This document shows positions 13,481 through 19,489 of a DNA stretch of 19,489 nucleotides, piece after piece. How positions within the stretch are numbered: position 1 is the stretch's first letter; the number at the start of each line of letters is the position of its first letter. Both the position numbers and the translations under genes were made by a program. Origin of the DNA: JBBQSV01 sp038213615 (GTDB taxonomy: Bacteria > Patescibacteriota > Saccharimonadia > Saccharimonadales > OMJO01); assembly GCA_038213615.1 (NCBI GenBank), contig JBBQSV010000017.1, positions 1 to 19,489 on the forward strand, given 5' to 3'. The notes under the pieces are model-generated. The model ran no database searches, was not told where the DNA came from, and saw nothing but the letters and a program-made list of their open reading frames with translations.

Positions 13481-14257
13481 ATGATAGCGTTAAGTTACAA
13501 GGTATTACCTGAGCAAACCATATATATAGATTTACCTGATACAGATGAGTTAAAGATAAAGACCATTCTGCGTGGATCTTTGGACCAACCACTGGTGATT
13601 CTGATTCATGGCCGACCGGGCAGCGGTAATGATTTATTAGAATTTTTAGGAGCACGTTATTTGGGTGAACAGGGTTACGCCACACTGCGTTTGTTCTTGT
13701 ACGATGAGGCACCCAATACCCGTAACATGTTTGACTGCACCTTAGATACCCATGTGACTGATCTAGATACAGTCATACGTTATGTGCGAGGGCAGGGTGC
13801 TAAACAAGTCTTTGCCACTGGTCATAGCTACGGCGGCCCTACAATCCTGAAGGCTAAGGAAAAATTAGATGGGGCGGCACTTTGGGACCCGTCACATGGT
13901 TCAGTTTGGGTAGAAAACGCCCAGGAGATTGCTGACATGTTTCCGCAGATAGAAGTGGGTGACTACATAATTGGTCTGGCTGGCACGGGCTACATGTTTC
14001 CTAAAAGAATGTACGACGACGAGACCCACTGGGGCGACACCACTGACTGGGCCCAATTCAAGGGTTATCCTCTCAAGATTATCGGTGCTGCTGAAGGGAT
14101 GCTGGGTGAATACGGTCAGCGCTACATTGATGCTGCTGATGAACCCAAAGAGTATATGCAAATAAAAGGTGCGGGGCACCTATTTGATGAATCGGATGAA
14201 ATAATGCTGGAGCTTTTTGAACAGACTGCCAAATGGTTTAATAGGTTCAAGCGATGA
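13481..14257 (+). CDS. Alpha/beta hydrolase
   Basis: Cytosolic serine hydrolase of the alpha/beta fold, 258 residues from ATG 13481. It shows the oxyanion segment LIHGRPGSGN (41-50), the nucleophile elbow ATGHSYGGP (112-120, Ser116) and the final catalytic His in KGAGHLFDES (229-238, His233). The acid is probably an Asp in the LWDPSHG region (Asp136) or later. No signal peptide or lid with membrane character was seen, so a small-ester or peptide substrate is possible, but specificity cannot be assigned. It overlaps the oligoribonuclease gene by 4 bp (ATGA), so the two are co-expressed, though no functional link is evident. Confidence 0.85.
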   Translation: MIALSYKVLPEQTIYIDLPDTDELKIKTILRGSLDQPLVILIHGRPGSGNDLLEFLGARYLGEQGYATLRLFLYDEAPNTRNMFDCTLDTHVTDLDTVIRYVRGQGAKQVFATGHSYGGPTILKAKEKLDGAALWDPSHGSVWVENAQEIADMFPQIEVGDYIIGLAGTGYMFPKRMYDDETHWGDTTDWAQFKGYPLKIIGAAEGMLGEYGQRYIDAADEPKEYMQIKGAGHLFDESDEIMLELFEQTAKWFNRFKR

Positions 14258-14808
14258 AAGACAAGAACAAGATCCCAACTAGGCTACTGTGGGTAGACCT
14301 AGAAATGACTGGCTTAGATGCCAAGAATGACGTTATTTTAGAAATAGCGGCCGAAGTTACAGACTTTAACTTCAAAACTCTGGCTAGTTACGAAGGCCGC
14401 ATTAAACACCCCCATGATTTAGTGGCTGCGCGCATGCAAAAAAACATTTGGTGGCGTGACTTTCCGGCAAACCGCGATGAATTTTTGAACAATCTAGACA
14501 AAGGCAAAGACCTAAAAGAGGTCGAGCAAGAGCTGATTGAATTGTTGGCGCAGCATTTTGACGACGAGTTGGTGATATTGGCTGGCAACTCCATCGGTAG
14601 TGACCGGGCATTTATTGCCCAGTGGTGGCCCAAACTAGACCTAAAGCTGCATTACCGCATGCTAGACGTCAGCGCCTGGAAGATAGTAATGCAGGGTAAA
14701 TACGGTGTGGTTTATGAAAAAGAGCAGGTTCACCGAGCTTTTAATGACATCCAGGCCAGTATTGCTGAGTTGCAGAACTACCTGGATTGGTTCAAACAAA
14801 ACTCGTAA
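14254..14808 (+). CDS. orn: Oligoribonuclease (DEDDh 3'-5' exonuclease)
   Basis: Degrades 2-5 nt RNA fragments and linear pGpG to mononucleotides in the cytosol. All five DEDDh residues are present: Asp15 and Glu17 in LWVDLEMTGLD, Asp117 in GNSIGSDRAFI, His160 and Asp165 in VHRAFNDIQASI. HYRMLDVSAWK (133-143) matches the Orn HYR-LDVS signature that separates it from other DEDDh enzymes. The 184-residue length is normal (about 180). Its start codon overlaps the hydrolase stop (ATGA), so it depends on that transcript. One of the Orn-typical positions in the GNSI-Q-DRRF segment is altered (GNSIGSDRAF), which I judge minor. Confidence 0.95.
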   Translation: MKDKNKIPTRLLWVDLEMTGLDAKNDVILEIAAEVTDFNFKTLASYEGRIKHPHDLVAARMQKNIWWRDFPANRDEFLNNLDKGKDLKEVEQELIELLAQHFDDELVILAGNSIGSDRAFIAQWWPKLDLKLHYRMLDVSAWKIVMQGKYGVVYEKEQVHRAFNDIQASIAELQNYLDWFKQNS

Positions 14809-14856
14809 CCTGTTAGTTTTCTCATAGAAGTTTCAGGATGCCATGATAGGCTGTGA

Positions 14857-15139
14857 AGGTACTCTGTTGATCAGAGTACCTCAAAGAAACAATTCAAAGA
14901 AGTTGCGGCATTCGTACAAAAGTGGGATTAGTCTGATCGCTTGTCTCGGGTCTGTTAAGTGAAGAGCTTTGGCACATAACCGAAATAGGCGTCAGGTGCG
15001 GAGATGTACCGGAAGGTACGTCGACAAGTGGCATGTCTATTGCAGGTTGTGACAAAGCTATGAAGCTGGACCTGGGACATGTGATCGGACTTAAAACCCA
15101 TGCACGGTCACAACTGTTTTGAATCTCTTTAGAGGTTTA
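14857..15139 (+). ncRNA. Candidate structured RNA or long leader, class unknown
   Basis: This is the only non-coding stretch over 300 bp (14809-15171). Four helices are visible: a 10-bp stem (14857-14866 with 14872-14881, loop TTGAT); an 8-bp stem with GGAA loop (15003-15010 with 15015-15022); a long-range 8-bp helix GTTGTGAC/GTCACAAC (15046-15053 with 15107-15114); and a terminator-like AATCTC/GAGGTT stem (15122-15127 with 15132-15137). The strand GGTCAC can instead pair with GTGATC (15081-15086), an alternative that excludes the long helix, as in a switch. A possible extended -10 (TGATAGGCT, 14844-14852) would start it just before the first stem. It does not match RNase P, tmRNA, SRP or 6S RNA, nor the c-di-AMP riboswitch, as I remember their consensus sequences. 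Strand and boundaries are inferred. Confidence 0.5.
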
Positions 15140-15171
15140 CTAATTTAACCCCCTAATAAAGGAGGTATTTT

Positions 15172-15777
15172 ATGGTTGGAGAAATCCCAACTGTGGCTAC
15201 TGCATTGGAAGAGCAGGTAGTCGATCAGGTGAATAACAGCCGAGTGCCACACGTGGTATTTCTAGGCATTTTAGCCGCTAGCATGATGATTGGCAAAGCT
15301 GTGCAACATGTTTCTGATTCGGCTTCTACCCCCGTTCATGCGGTAGCCGTAGCGCCAAGGATGAATCCCAGTAGCGCTTCGGCTGCCGATAATGAGCGGA
15401 CCGTAATGGTCCAAAACAGAGTAAGGGCCGATATACATGAGCGACTACAGGCTAAACTGGCCCAGGCGGCGTTACTTAAGAAGTTGTCGACTCCACCATA
15501 TTCATGGAAACTAGAGGCATATTTGGCGAACGCAGATGGTAAATATAATCGTTTGGCTCAGTGTGAATCAAGTGGCAGGTGGTGGTTACCGCGTGGCGGG
15601 GGATTGGGTAACTTACATTGGTCAACATCCAGAGAGCCAGGCATGGCTGCGACGGTTGGTCAGGCACCGCCGTACGAGCAGATTGTGGCGGCGGAAAATA
15701 TCCGATGGGGGATAAGGCCGTATGGCAGTTTTCGCGCTGGCAAATGGGGCTGTGCTATCAAGGCTGGCTTGCAGTAG
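15172..15777 (+). CDS. Secreted or membrane-anchored Rpf/lysozyme-like protein
   Basis: The 201-residue protein has a membrane segment at about residues 27-44 after a polar N-terminus, a variable Ala/Ser-rich region and a possible amphipathic helix (77-106), then a C-terminal domain (about 122-200) resembling resuscitation-promoting factor: YNRLAQCESSGRW (125-137) with the putative catalytic Glu132 directly after Cys131, GGGLGNLHW, then EQIVAAENI (169-177) and a closing WGC (Cys194), which could pair with Cys131 as in Rpf. Rpf domains cleave peptidoglycan glycan strands. The usual GGLQF segment is altered here. ATG 15172 has the full AAAGGAGG (15158-15165) at 6 bases, the strongest Shine-Dalgarno in the window, just after the candidate RNA. 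Fold call moderate, activity inferred. Confidence 0.7.
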   Translation: MVGEIPTVATALEEQVVDQVNNSRVPHVVFLGILAASMMIGKAVQHVSDSASTPVHAVAVAPRMNPSSASAADNERTVMVQNRVRADIHERLQAKLAQAALLKKLSTPPYSWKLEAYLANADGKYNRLAQCESSGRWWLPRGGGLGNLHWSTSREPGMAATVGQAPPYEQIVAAENIRWGIRPYGSFRAGKWGCAIKAGLQ

Positions 15778-15788
15778 TCTTCTTTTGC

Positions 15789-15794
15789 TACACT
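15789..15794 (+). promoter_or_regulatory. -10 TACACT of the YjbR/MmcQ gene, leaderless spacing
   Basis: TACACT ends exactly 7 bases before ATG 15802, in the 24-bp gap after the Rpf-like gene, with no Shine-Dalgarno. It argues against the longer GTG start at 15796. Confidence 0.45.
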
Positions 15795-15801
15795 TGTGGT
15801 T

Positions 15802-16146
15802 ATGGATCATAAGACAGTAGAGCAATACATACTAAGCATGCAGGGCGCCAAGCTGGACTACCCATTTGGCGAGGACGTGGCTGTTTATAAGGCAAAAGAT
15901 AAGATGTTTGCCCTGATTGCCGAAAAATCCCAGCCCGTTCGCATTAGTCTAAAGTGTAATCCCGAGCTGGCCCAGATATTGCGCACAAAATACGAGACAG
16001 TCATGGGCGGCTACCATCTAAACAAGAAACATTGGAACACAATTGTGCTCAGCGGGCAGTTGCCGTGGGAAGAAGTACAGGGGTTGATCCGACACAGTTA
16101 CGATCTAGTAGTCGGCAATCACAATGCCATCCCAACTTCTGAATAG
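15802..16146 (+). CDS. YjbR/MmcQ family protein
   Basis: The 114-residue protein matches the YjbR/MmcQ family (CyaY-like alpha-beta fold, often annotated as DNA-binding): KLDYPFGEDVAVYKAKDKMFALI near the N-terminus, VRISLKCNPELAQILR in the middle, then GGYHLNKKHWNTIVLSGQLPWEEVQGLIRHSYDLVV, which is the family's best-conserved block (YHxNKxHW...SYdLV). Molecular function of the family is unsettled. Probably cytosolic and monomeric, at normal length. The preferred start is ATG 15802 for its -10 spacing; GTG 15796 would add two residues. Its stop lies 3 bp from the stop of the convergent next gene. Confidence 0.88.
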   Translation: MDHKTVEQYILSMQGAKLDYPFGEDVAVYKAKDKMFALIAEKSQPVRISLKCNPELAQILRTKYETVMGGYHLNKKHWNTIVLSGQLPWEEVQGLIRHSYDLVVGNHNAIPTSE

Positions 16147-16149
16147 GGG

Positions 16150-16737
16150 TTATTTAGCGCTAACCAGGGTCTGAGCGTTGTCGTACATAGAGTTGATGGT
16201 ATCCTTGGTGTTAACGCCAGCACTGGCAGAGGCTAGCCTTAGATCATGCTGGTAGTTGGCTACCAGTTGTTTGATCAGCAGGATAAAAGCGGTATCGAAC
16301 TGTCCGGCCTGTTCGGCGGTGTTTAGTGTGGTGTCATCCTGACTGGCCGAACTGCTAACCAGTTGCTTGACCGATGTTTTTTTGCCCAGTTTCTTTAGTG
16401 TGGTTATCATGGTGGATTGGTCGGTAGCCATGGTTAGCTGGGCGGTGATGGCTAGAGATTTAGCATCGCGGCCCTGGGCTTTATCGCCGGCAACTGTAGC
16501 AACGCGTAATATCTCTGCCTGGTCAGTGGCCGCCAGGGTTAGCTTTTCTGTGGCGGCATTGCCGCCGGCCGATAGTACGGCCATCAACGCTATGCCCAAC
16601 ACGATGAGCCCAACCAGTCCCAGAGCTATTACTAACACTCTGGACTGGGTAGATTTACCAGATGGCAAAACCTGCCTTTTGGCCTTGGGCTTGTCTTGCA
16701 GGATGAAATCGTAGGGGTTTTGACTATTTGGGGGCAT
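16150..16737 (-). CDS. Single-pass membrane protein with helical outer domain, unknown
   Basis: The 195-residue protein has a cytoplasmic N-terminus (1-32, NPYDFILQDKPKAKRQ), one strong membrane helix (about 33-56, VLVIALGLVGLIVLGIALMAVL), and an outer domain (about 57-195) predicted mostly helical and rich in Ala, Thr, Gln and Leu (ATDQAEILRVATVAGDKAQ; FDTAFILLIKQLVANYQHDL). No catalytic motif, Cys or sorting signal is seen. I do not recognise the family; the helical pattern allows a bundle but proves nothing. ATG 16737 has TAAAAT (16745-16750) exactly 7 bases upstream and no Shine-Dalgarno. Confidence 0.75.
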   Translation of the reverse strand: MPPNSQNPYDFILQDKPKAKRQVLPSGKSTQSRVLVIALGLVGLIVLGIALMAVLSAGGNAATEKLTLAATDQAEILRVATVAGDKAQGRDAKSLAITAQLTMATDQSTMITTLKKLGKKTSVKQLVSSSASQDDTTLNTAEQAGQFDTAFILLIKQLVANYQHDLRLASASAGVNTKDTINSMYDNAQTLVSAK

Positions 16738-16744
16738 AAGCTTT

Positions 16745-16750
16745 ATTTTA
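16745..16750 (-). promoter_or_regulatory. -10 TAAAAT of the 195-residue membrane protein gene, leaderless spacing
   Basis: Hexamer on the minus strand ending exactly 7 bases before ATG 16737, in the 47-bp gap between two leftward genes. Confidence 0.5.
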
Positions 16751-16784
16751 ACAGTAATTGAAACGGTCTATTATGTAATGTCTG

Positions 16785-17162
16785 CTAAGCTACTTCTTCG
16801 TTTAGGGGTCGAGTGGTTATAACAAGGTAATGAGGCGATGATGTCGTTAGTACATCTTGGTTGTTTGCTCCCAGGGCGTCAATCATTGGCCCCCAGCCTT
16901 CTCTGTCTTGTTCGGCTTGCACGAATAACCGATAGCTAGTGATTTGGCCTTTTTCTAGCTGGGTTTTGAGTTGTTCCAATAACTTAGGGTCGGTTTGTTC
17001 GACTTCGCTATCTGGTACCGATACTGGGGCATCAGGGTCCCCTACACGGTCTTTATCTTCCAGCCACCACTGATTGTCTGTAGAGCCAGTCTCGATGGGT
17101 GGGTCAGCGGGGTCCACATGGTCTTGCCACCAAGGCTCGGGGGGAGGTGTGTTGCCGTTCAT
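16785..17162 (-). CDS. Small Pro/Trp/acid-rich soluble protein, unknown
   Basis: The 125-residue protein opens with a Pro, Trp and Asp-rich stretch (NGNTPPPEPWWQDHVDPADPP, NQWWLEDKDRVGDPDAP) that is probably unstructured, followed by a helix (PKLLEQLKTQLEKGQ, about 60-74) and a compact C-terminal part (SYRLFVQAEQDREGWGPMIDAL...SPHYLVITTRPLN). No membrane segment or signal peptide, so cytosolic. Function and family unknown. Start: the frame opens at TTG 17213, but ATG 17162 is preferred because a TACGAT box (17169-17174, minus) ends 6 bases before it and no Shine-Dalgarno supports either. It diverges from dnaG. Confidence 0.6.
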   Translation of the reverse strand: MNGNTPPPEPWWQDHVDPADPPIETGSTDNQWWLEDKDRVGDPDAPVSVPDSEVEQTDPKLLEQLKTQLEKGQITSYRLFVQAEQDREGWGPMIDALGANNQDVLTTSSPHYLVITTRPLNEEVA

Positions 17163-17230
17163 ATATAAATCGTACCAGGTAGTGGGCAATGCGCATATAG
17201 CTAGCTTTAGCAAATTGGCGGTGGGGTAAA

Positions 17231-17273
17231 ACCTTAGCGGAGTTGCAGGCTATGCTTGCAAGCAGGCTAAGGT
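17231..17273 (+). repeat. Inverted repeat with nested stem just upstream of dnaG
   Basis: Perfect 8-bp arms ACCTTAGC (17231-17238) and GCTAAGGT (17266-17273) enclose a 4x4 internal loop and a second stem TTGCA/TGCAA (17243-17247 with 17257-17261) with a 9-base loop. A direct repeat GCAGGCTA (17245-17252 and 17263-17270) overlaps it. The structure ends 19 bases before the dnaG ATG, which has neither a good Shine-Dalgarno nor the 7-base -10 spacing. It may be an operator or an RNA control element for dnaG-rpoD; no role is proven. Confidence 0.55.
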
Positions 17274-17292
17274 GATGCCAAACTGATGGGGT

Positions 17293-19053
17293 ATGGATGC
17301 GGTAGAGGATGTAAAGGCTCGACTATCTATCGAGGACGTTATCAGTGAATACGTGCAGCTCAAACGGGCTGGGCGTAATTTTCGTGGTCTAAGTCCGTTC
17401 AGTAACGAAAAGACCCCCAGTTTTATGGTCAGCCCCGAAAAACAGATCTGGCATGACTTTAGCAGTGGCAAGGGTGGCAATATGTTTAGCTTTGTCATGG
17501 AGGTAGAGGGCCTAGACTTTAGGGCCGCCCTAGAACTGCTAGCGCGCAAAGCCGGCCTAGATTTAAGCCAGTATCAGCGTAGTTCTGCTGGCAGTAACGG
17601 CAAGCTAAAACAGCGATTAGTAGAGGCCAACGAACTTGCTGCCAAGTTCTACCAGGCCCACTTTACCAAAAACGCTCAAACCGTAGACTACGTATTTAAA
17701 ACCAGGCATTTCAATAAACAAACGGCCCTAGATTTTCGTCTGGGCTATGCCCCAGAATCTGGCAGTGCACTGCGGACGTTCCTAGCCAAGCAAGGTTTTA
17801 GCACCGATGAAATGCAGCGCGCTGGGTTGATAGCCTGGCGGGGCCGCGACAGTGTAGATATGTTTCGGGGGCGGTTGATGATCCCGCTGATGGATCCGCA
17901 AGGGCAGGTGATCGGCTTCACGGCCAGATTACTAAAGGACGACCCCAAAGCCCCAAAATACCTCAATACACCCCAAACAATTTTGTACGACAAAAGTCGC
18001 CACGTTTACGGCCTGCACCTGGCCAAAGAAGCCATCCGCAAAGGCAAAAACGCTGTAATTGTAGAAGGTAACCTAGATGTTATTGCCAGTCACCAGGTAG
18101 ATGTTCGGCAGGTGGTGGCCACGGCTGGTACGGCTATCACCGAATATCATCTAAAGGCCCTGAGTCGATTTACTCAGGATATCCGGTTAGCCTTTGACCG
18201 CGATGATGCCGGGCTGGTAGCCACCGAGCGCGCTATACAATTGGCCGAAAAGGCCGGAGTGGTTATGAGTATTGTCGACACGCCAGGGGCCAAAGACCCC
18301 GATGAGCTAATCCAAAAGGATCCGGCGGCCTGGCAAAAGGCCGTAGATGGACATACCGATGCCCTAAACTGGCTGATCAACGAGTACCAAAACCGGGCCG
18401 ACCTAACCACCTACGCAGGGCGCGATCAGTTCAAACAAGCCGTGTTGAGTTCGCTCAAACGTCTAAAGAGCCGTGGTGAACAAGATGTTTATGCAACCAA
18501 GCTAGCCCAGATCTTGGGCTATAGCAAAGAGGCCATATTTGACGAACTGACTCTGATAAAACAAGATAAGACCACCTACAAACTCAACCAAAATGCCGAT
18601 ACTCGCCTGGACCAAAAACGCCTAGAAGTCAAAAAGGCTCAGGATCATTTGCTGTCTATTTGTATCAAACAGCCAGCCCTAAGATTTCATCTAAAATCAC
18701 TAAATGATGAGATGCTATCGGACGATCAGGGTCGACAACTAATGCAGTATTTTGTGGATAATCCAGATGTAGACGGGGTAGTGGGGGACGACCAACAGTT
18801 GAGTAATATTGCCGATTATGTTAAAATCTTAAATCTACAGTATGAAGAGCTCTATCAAGACCTCGGGCTACTAGAGCTTCGTAACGAAGCCGCCCGAATG
18901 CAGGTCCGCCTGATAGAAGAGTATGTTAAAACCAAAAAGCGTCGCCTGAGCGAAGCCCTAAAAACGGCCACTGAGGCCGAAATTACGGTGTTATTAGAAC
19001 AAGCCAAAGAACTCGACAAATTATTAAACAGCCACAAAGGGAGCAGATTATGA
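17293..19053 (+). CDS. dnaG: DNA primase DnaG with degenerate zinc-binding domain
   Basis: Synthesises RNA primers at the replication fork. The 586-residue protein shows the three DnaG regions: N-terminal zinc-domain remnant (1-100, RGLSPFSNEKTPSFMVSPEKQIWHDF), RNA-polymerase core (about 120-345) with DMFRGRLMIPLMDPQGQVIGFTARLL, the TOPRIM Glu258 in IVEGNLDV and DRDDAG (302-307), and a divergent helical C-terminus (about 425-586) that would contact the helicase. The four zinc ligands (Cys, His, Cys, Cys) are replaced by Ser34, Ser37, Asp55 and Ser58, although the surrounding PF-NEKTPSF and GKGGN framework is intact. ATG 17293 is the only suitable start. Its stop overlaps the rpoD start (ATGA), giving the classic dnaG-rpoD pair. 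Confidence 0.96.
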   Translation: MDAVEDVKARLSIEDVISEYVQLKRAGRNFRGLSPFSNEKTPSFMVSPEKQIWHDFSSGKGGNMFSFVMEVEGLDFRAALELLARKAGLDLSQYQRSSAGSNGKLKQRLVEANELAAKFYQAHFTKNAQTVDYVFKTRHFNKQTALDFRLGYAPESGSALRTFLAKQGFSTDEMQRAGLIAWRGRDSVDMFRGRLMIPLMDPQGQVIGFTARLLKDDPKAPKYLNTPQTILYDKSRHVYGLHLAKEAIRKGKNAVIVEGNLDVIASHQVDVRQVVATAGTAITEYHLKALSRFTQDIRLAFDRDDAGLVATERAIQLAEKAGVVMSIVDTPGAKDPDELIQKDPAAWQKAVDGHTDALNWLINEYQNRADLTTYAGRDQFKQAVLSSLKRLKSRGEQDVYATKLAQILGYSKEAIFDELTLIKQDKTTYKLNQNADTRLDQKRLEVKKAQDHLLSICIKQPALRFHLKSLNDEMLSDDQGRQLMQYFVDNPDVDGVVGDDQQLSNIADYVKILNLQYEELYQDLGLLELRNEAARMQVRLIEEYVKTKKRRLSEALKTATEAEITVLLEQAKELDKLLNSHKGSRL

Positions 19054-19489
19054 ATGCAAAGACCGCAAAGGTTAACACCGACGATCTAGACATGGATAAG
19101 GCTCGTAAGGACCTAGTAACCAAGGCCAAAAAAGATGGCCATATTGAACAAAATGACATTTTTGCCAAGATCCCAGACTTGCCGACTAATGCCGAGGTAT
19201 TGGATCAGCTGTATACCGAACTAGCCGACGCCAGTATAGAAATCACCACCCCAGCCGACGGCCCCGGCACAGCTATATCTACTGAATGGGTAGCCGAAGA
19301 CGAAGAAGAAGTTCAGCTAAATGAACAAGTTTATCTAGACGATATTGCCGACGACTCAGTGCGTCTGTATTTGCGTGAGATTGGTAAAATTCCCCTGTTA
19401 AATGCCGAGGAAGAGCTAGCTCTGGCTCAGCGGGTAGTAGCTGGCCACAAAGACGCCAAAGACAAAATGGCCGAGGCCAACATGCGTTT
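19050..19489 (+). CDS. rpoD: RNA polymerase primary sigma factor RpoD, 5' part only
   Basis: Primary sigma-70 factor; the frame stays open to the window edge (146 codons plus 2 bases), so only the N-terminus is present. The first about 100 residues resemble region 1.1, ending in a very acidic stretch (WVAEDEEEVQLNEQVYLDD). Region 1.2 is unmistakable: DDSVRLYLREIGKIPLLNAEEELALAQRVVAG, followed by the start of region 2.1 (MAEANMRF). ATG 19050 overlaps the dnaG stop by 4 bp (ATGA) and has AAAGGGAG at 19036-19043 with 6-base spacing. It is co-transcribed with dnaG, as in many bacteria. This sigma factor would read the TATAAT boxes noted elsewhere in the window. Confidence 0.96.
   Translation, partial: MNAKTAKVNTDDLDMDKARKDLVTKAKKDGHIEQNDIFAKIPDLPTNAEVLDQLYTELADASIEITTPADGPGTAISTEWVAEDEEEVQLNEQVYLDDIADDSVRLYLREIGKIPLLNAEEELALAQRVVAGHKDAKDKMAEANMR

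Noticed and set aside
14990..15022. SRP RNA-like motif (GTCAGG...CGGAAGG)
   Set aside because: The spacing and the AGCAG part of the SRP helix 8 consensus are absent; the GGAA loop is explained by a simple 8-bp hairpin.
14860..15170. ydaO-type c-di-AMP riboswitch upstream of the Rpf-like gene
   Set aside because: Suggested by gene context only. The conserved GGGGGA and CCGAATCCG-type segments I remember are not found, so I left the RNA unassigned.
1..19489. CRISPR array, insertion sequence, prophage or tRNA genes
   Set aside because: No regularly spaced repeats, transposase-like or phage-like proteins, or tRNA T-arm/CCA patterns were found on reading both strands.

Overview
The window looks like chromosomal DNA from a member of the candidate phyla radiation, most probably Candidatus Saccharibacteria (TM7). 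This is inference from several signs: very tight gene packing, a DnaG whose zinc-finger ligands are all replaced, LAxTG-type surface protein architecture, an archaeal-type CDP-archaeol synthase homologue, many small proteins I cannot assign, and -10 boxes placed about 7 bases before start codons. TAA, TAG and TGA all end recognisable genes, so the code is standard (not the UGA=Gly code of SR1/Gracilibacteria). No rRNA, tRNA, CRISPR array, insertion sequence or prophage gene was seen.

Layout. 1-2173: groES-groEL under a strong promoter overlapped by two tandem CIRCE operators, with a perfect 38-bp palindrome upstream. 2336-3710: three small proteins of unknown role (one LAxTG-type membrane protein, one very acidic protein, one two-helix membrane protein). 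3780-7539: a rightward run of sugar-phosphate isomerase (Pgi/Pmi family), MDMPI/DinB-like metalloprotein, PIG-L/LmbE deacetylase and FAD oxidoreductase. 7536-9329: a leftward phospholipid operon (CDP-alcohol phosphatidyltransferase, PHP-domain phosphoesterase, CarS-like CDP-lipid synthase). 9396-12618: rightward DUF1361 membrane protein, argS, mscL, msrB. 12615-13421: leftward membrane-anchored VanY-type carboxypeptidase. 13481-14808: alpha/beta hydrolase and oligoribonuclease. 14809-15171: the only long non-coding stretch, apparently a structured RNA or leader ahead of an Rpf/lysozyme-like secreted protein (15172-15777). 15802-17162: a YjbR/MmcQ protein and two unknown leftward genes. 17293-19489: dnaG-rpoD, the second cut by the window edge.

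Gene expression. Two initiation styles coexist. groES, groEL, the LAxTG gene, the acidic-protein gene, the DUF1361 gene, mscL, the Rpf-like gene and rpoD have clear Shine-Dalgarno sites. About ten other genes, all first in a transcript, have a TATAAT-like box ending 5-9 (mostly exactly 7) bases before ATG/GTG and no Shine-Dalgarno, which predicts leaderless mRNAs. This moves several starts inward relative to the longest ORF. Three convergent pairs interlock their stop codons in a 4-bp YTAR overlap.

Themes. Protein quality control and replication/transcription are housekeeping. Envelope work (VanY, Rpf-like, LAxTG protein, MscL, phospholipid operon) dominates the rest, as expected for a small epibiont living on another bacterium's surface. 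The most interesting leads are the leaderless spacing rule, the unassigned RNA ahead of the Rpf-like gene, the zinc-less primase, and a possible low-molecular-weight-thiol gene pair.
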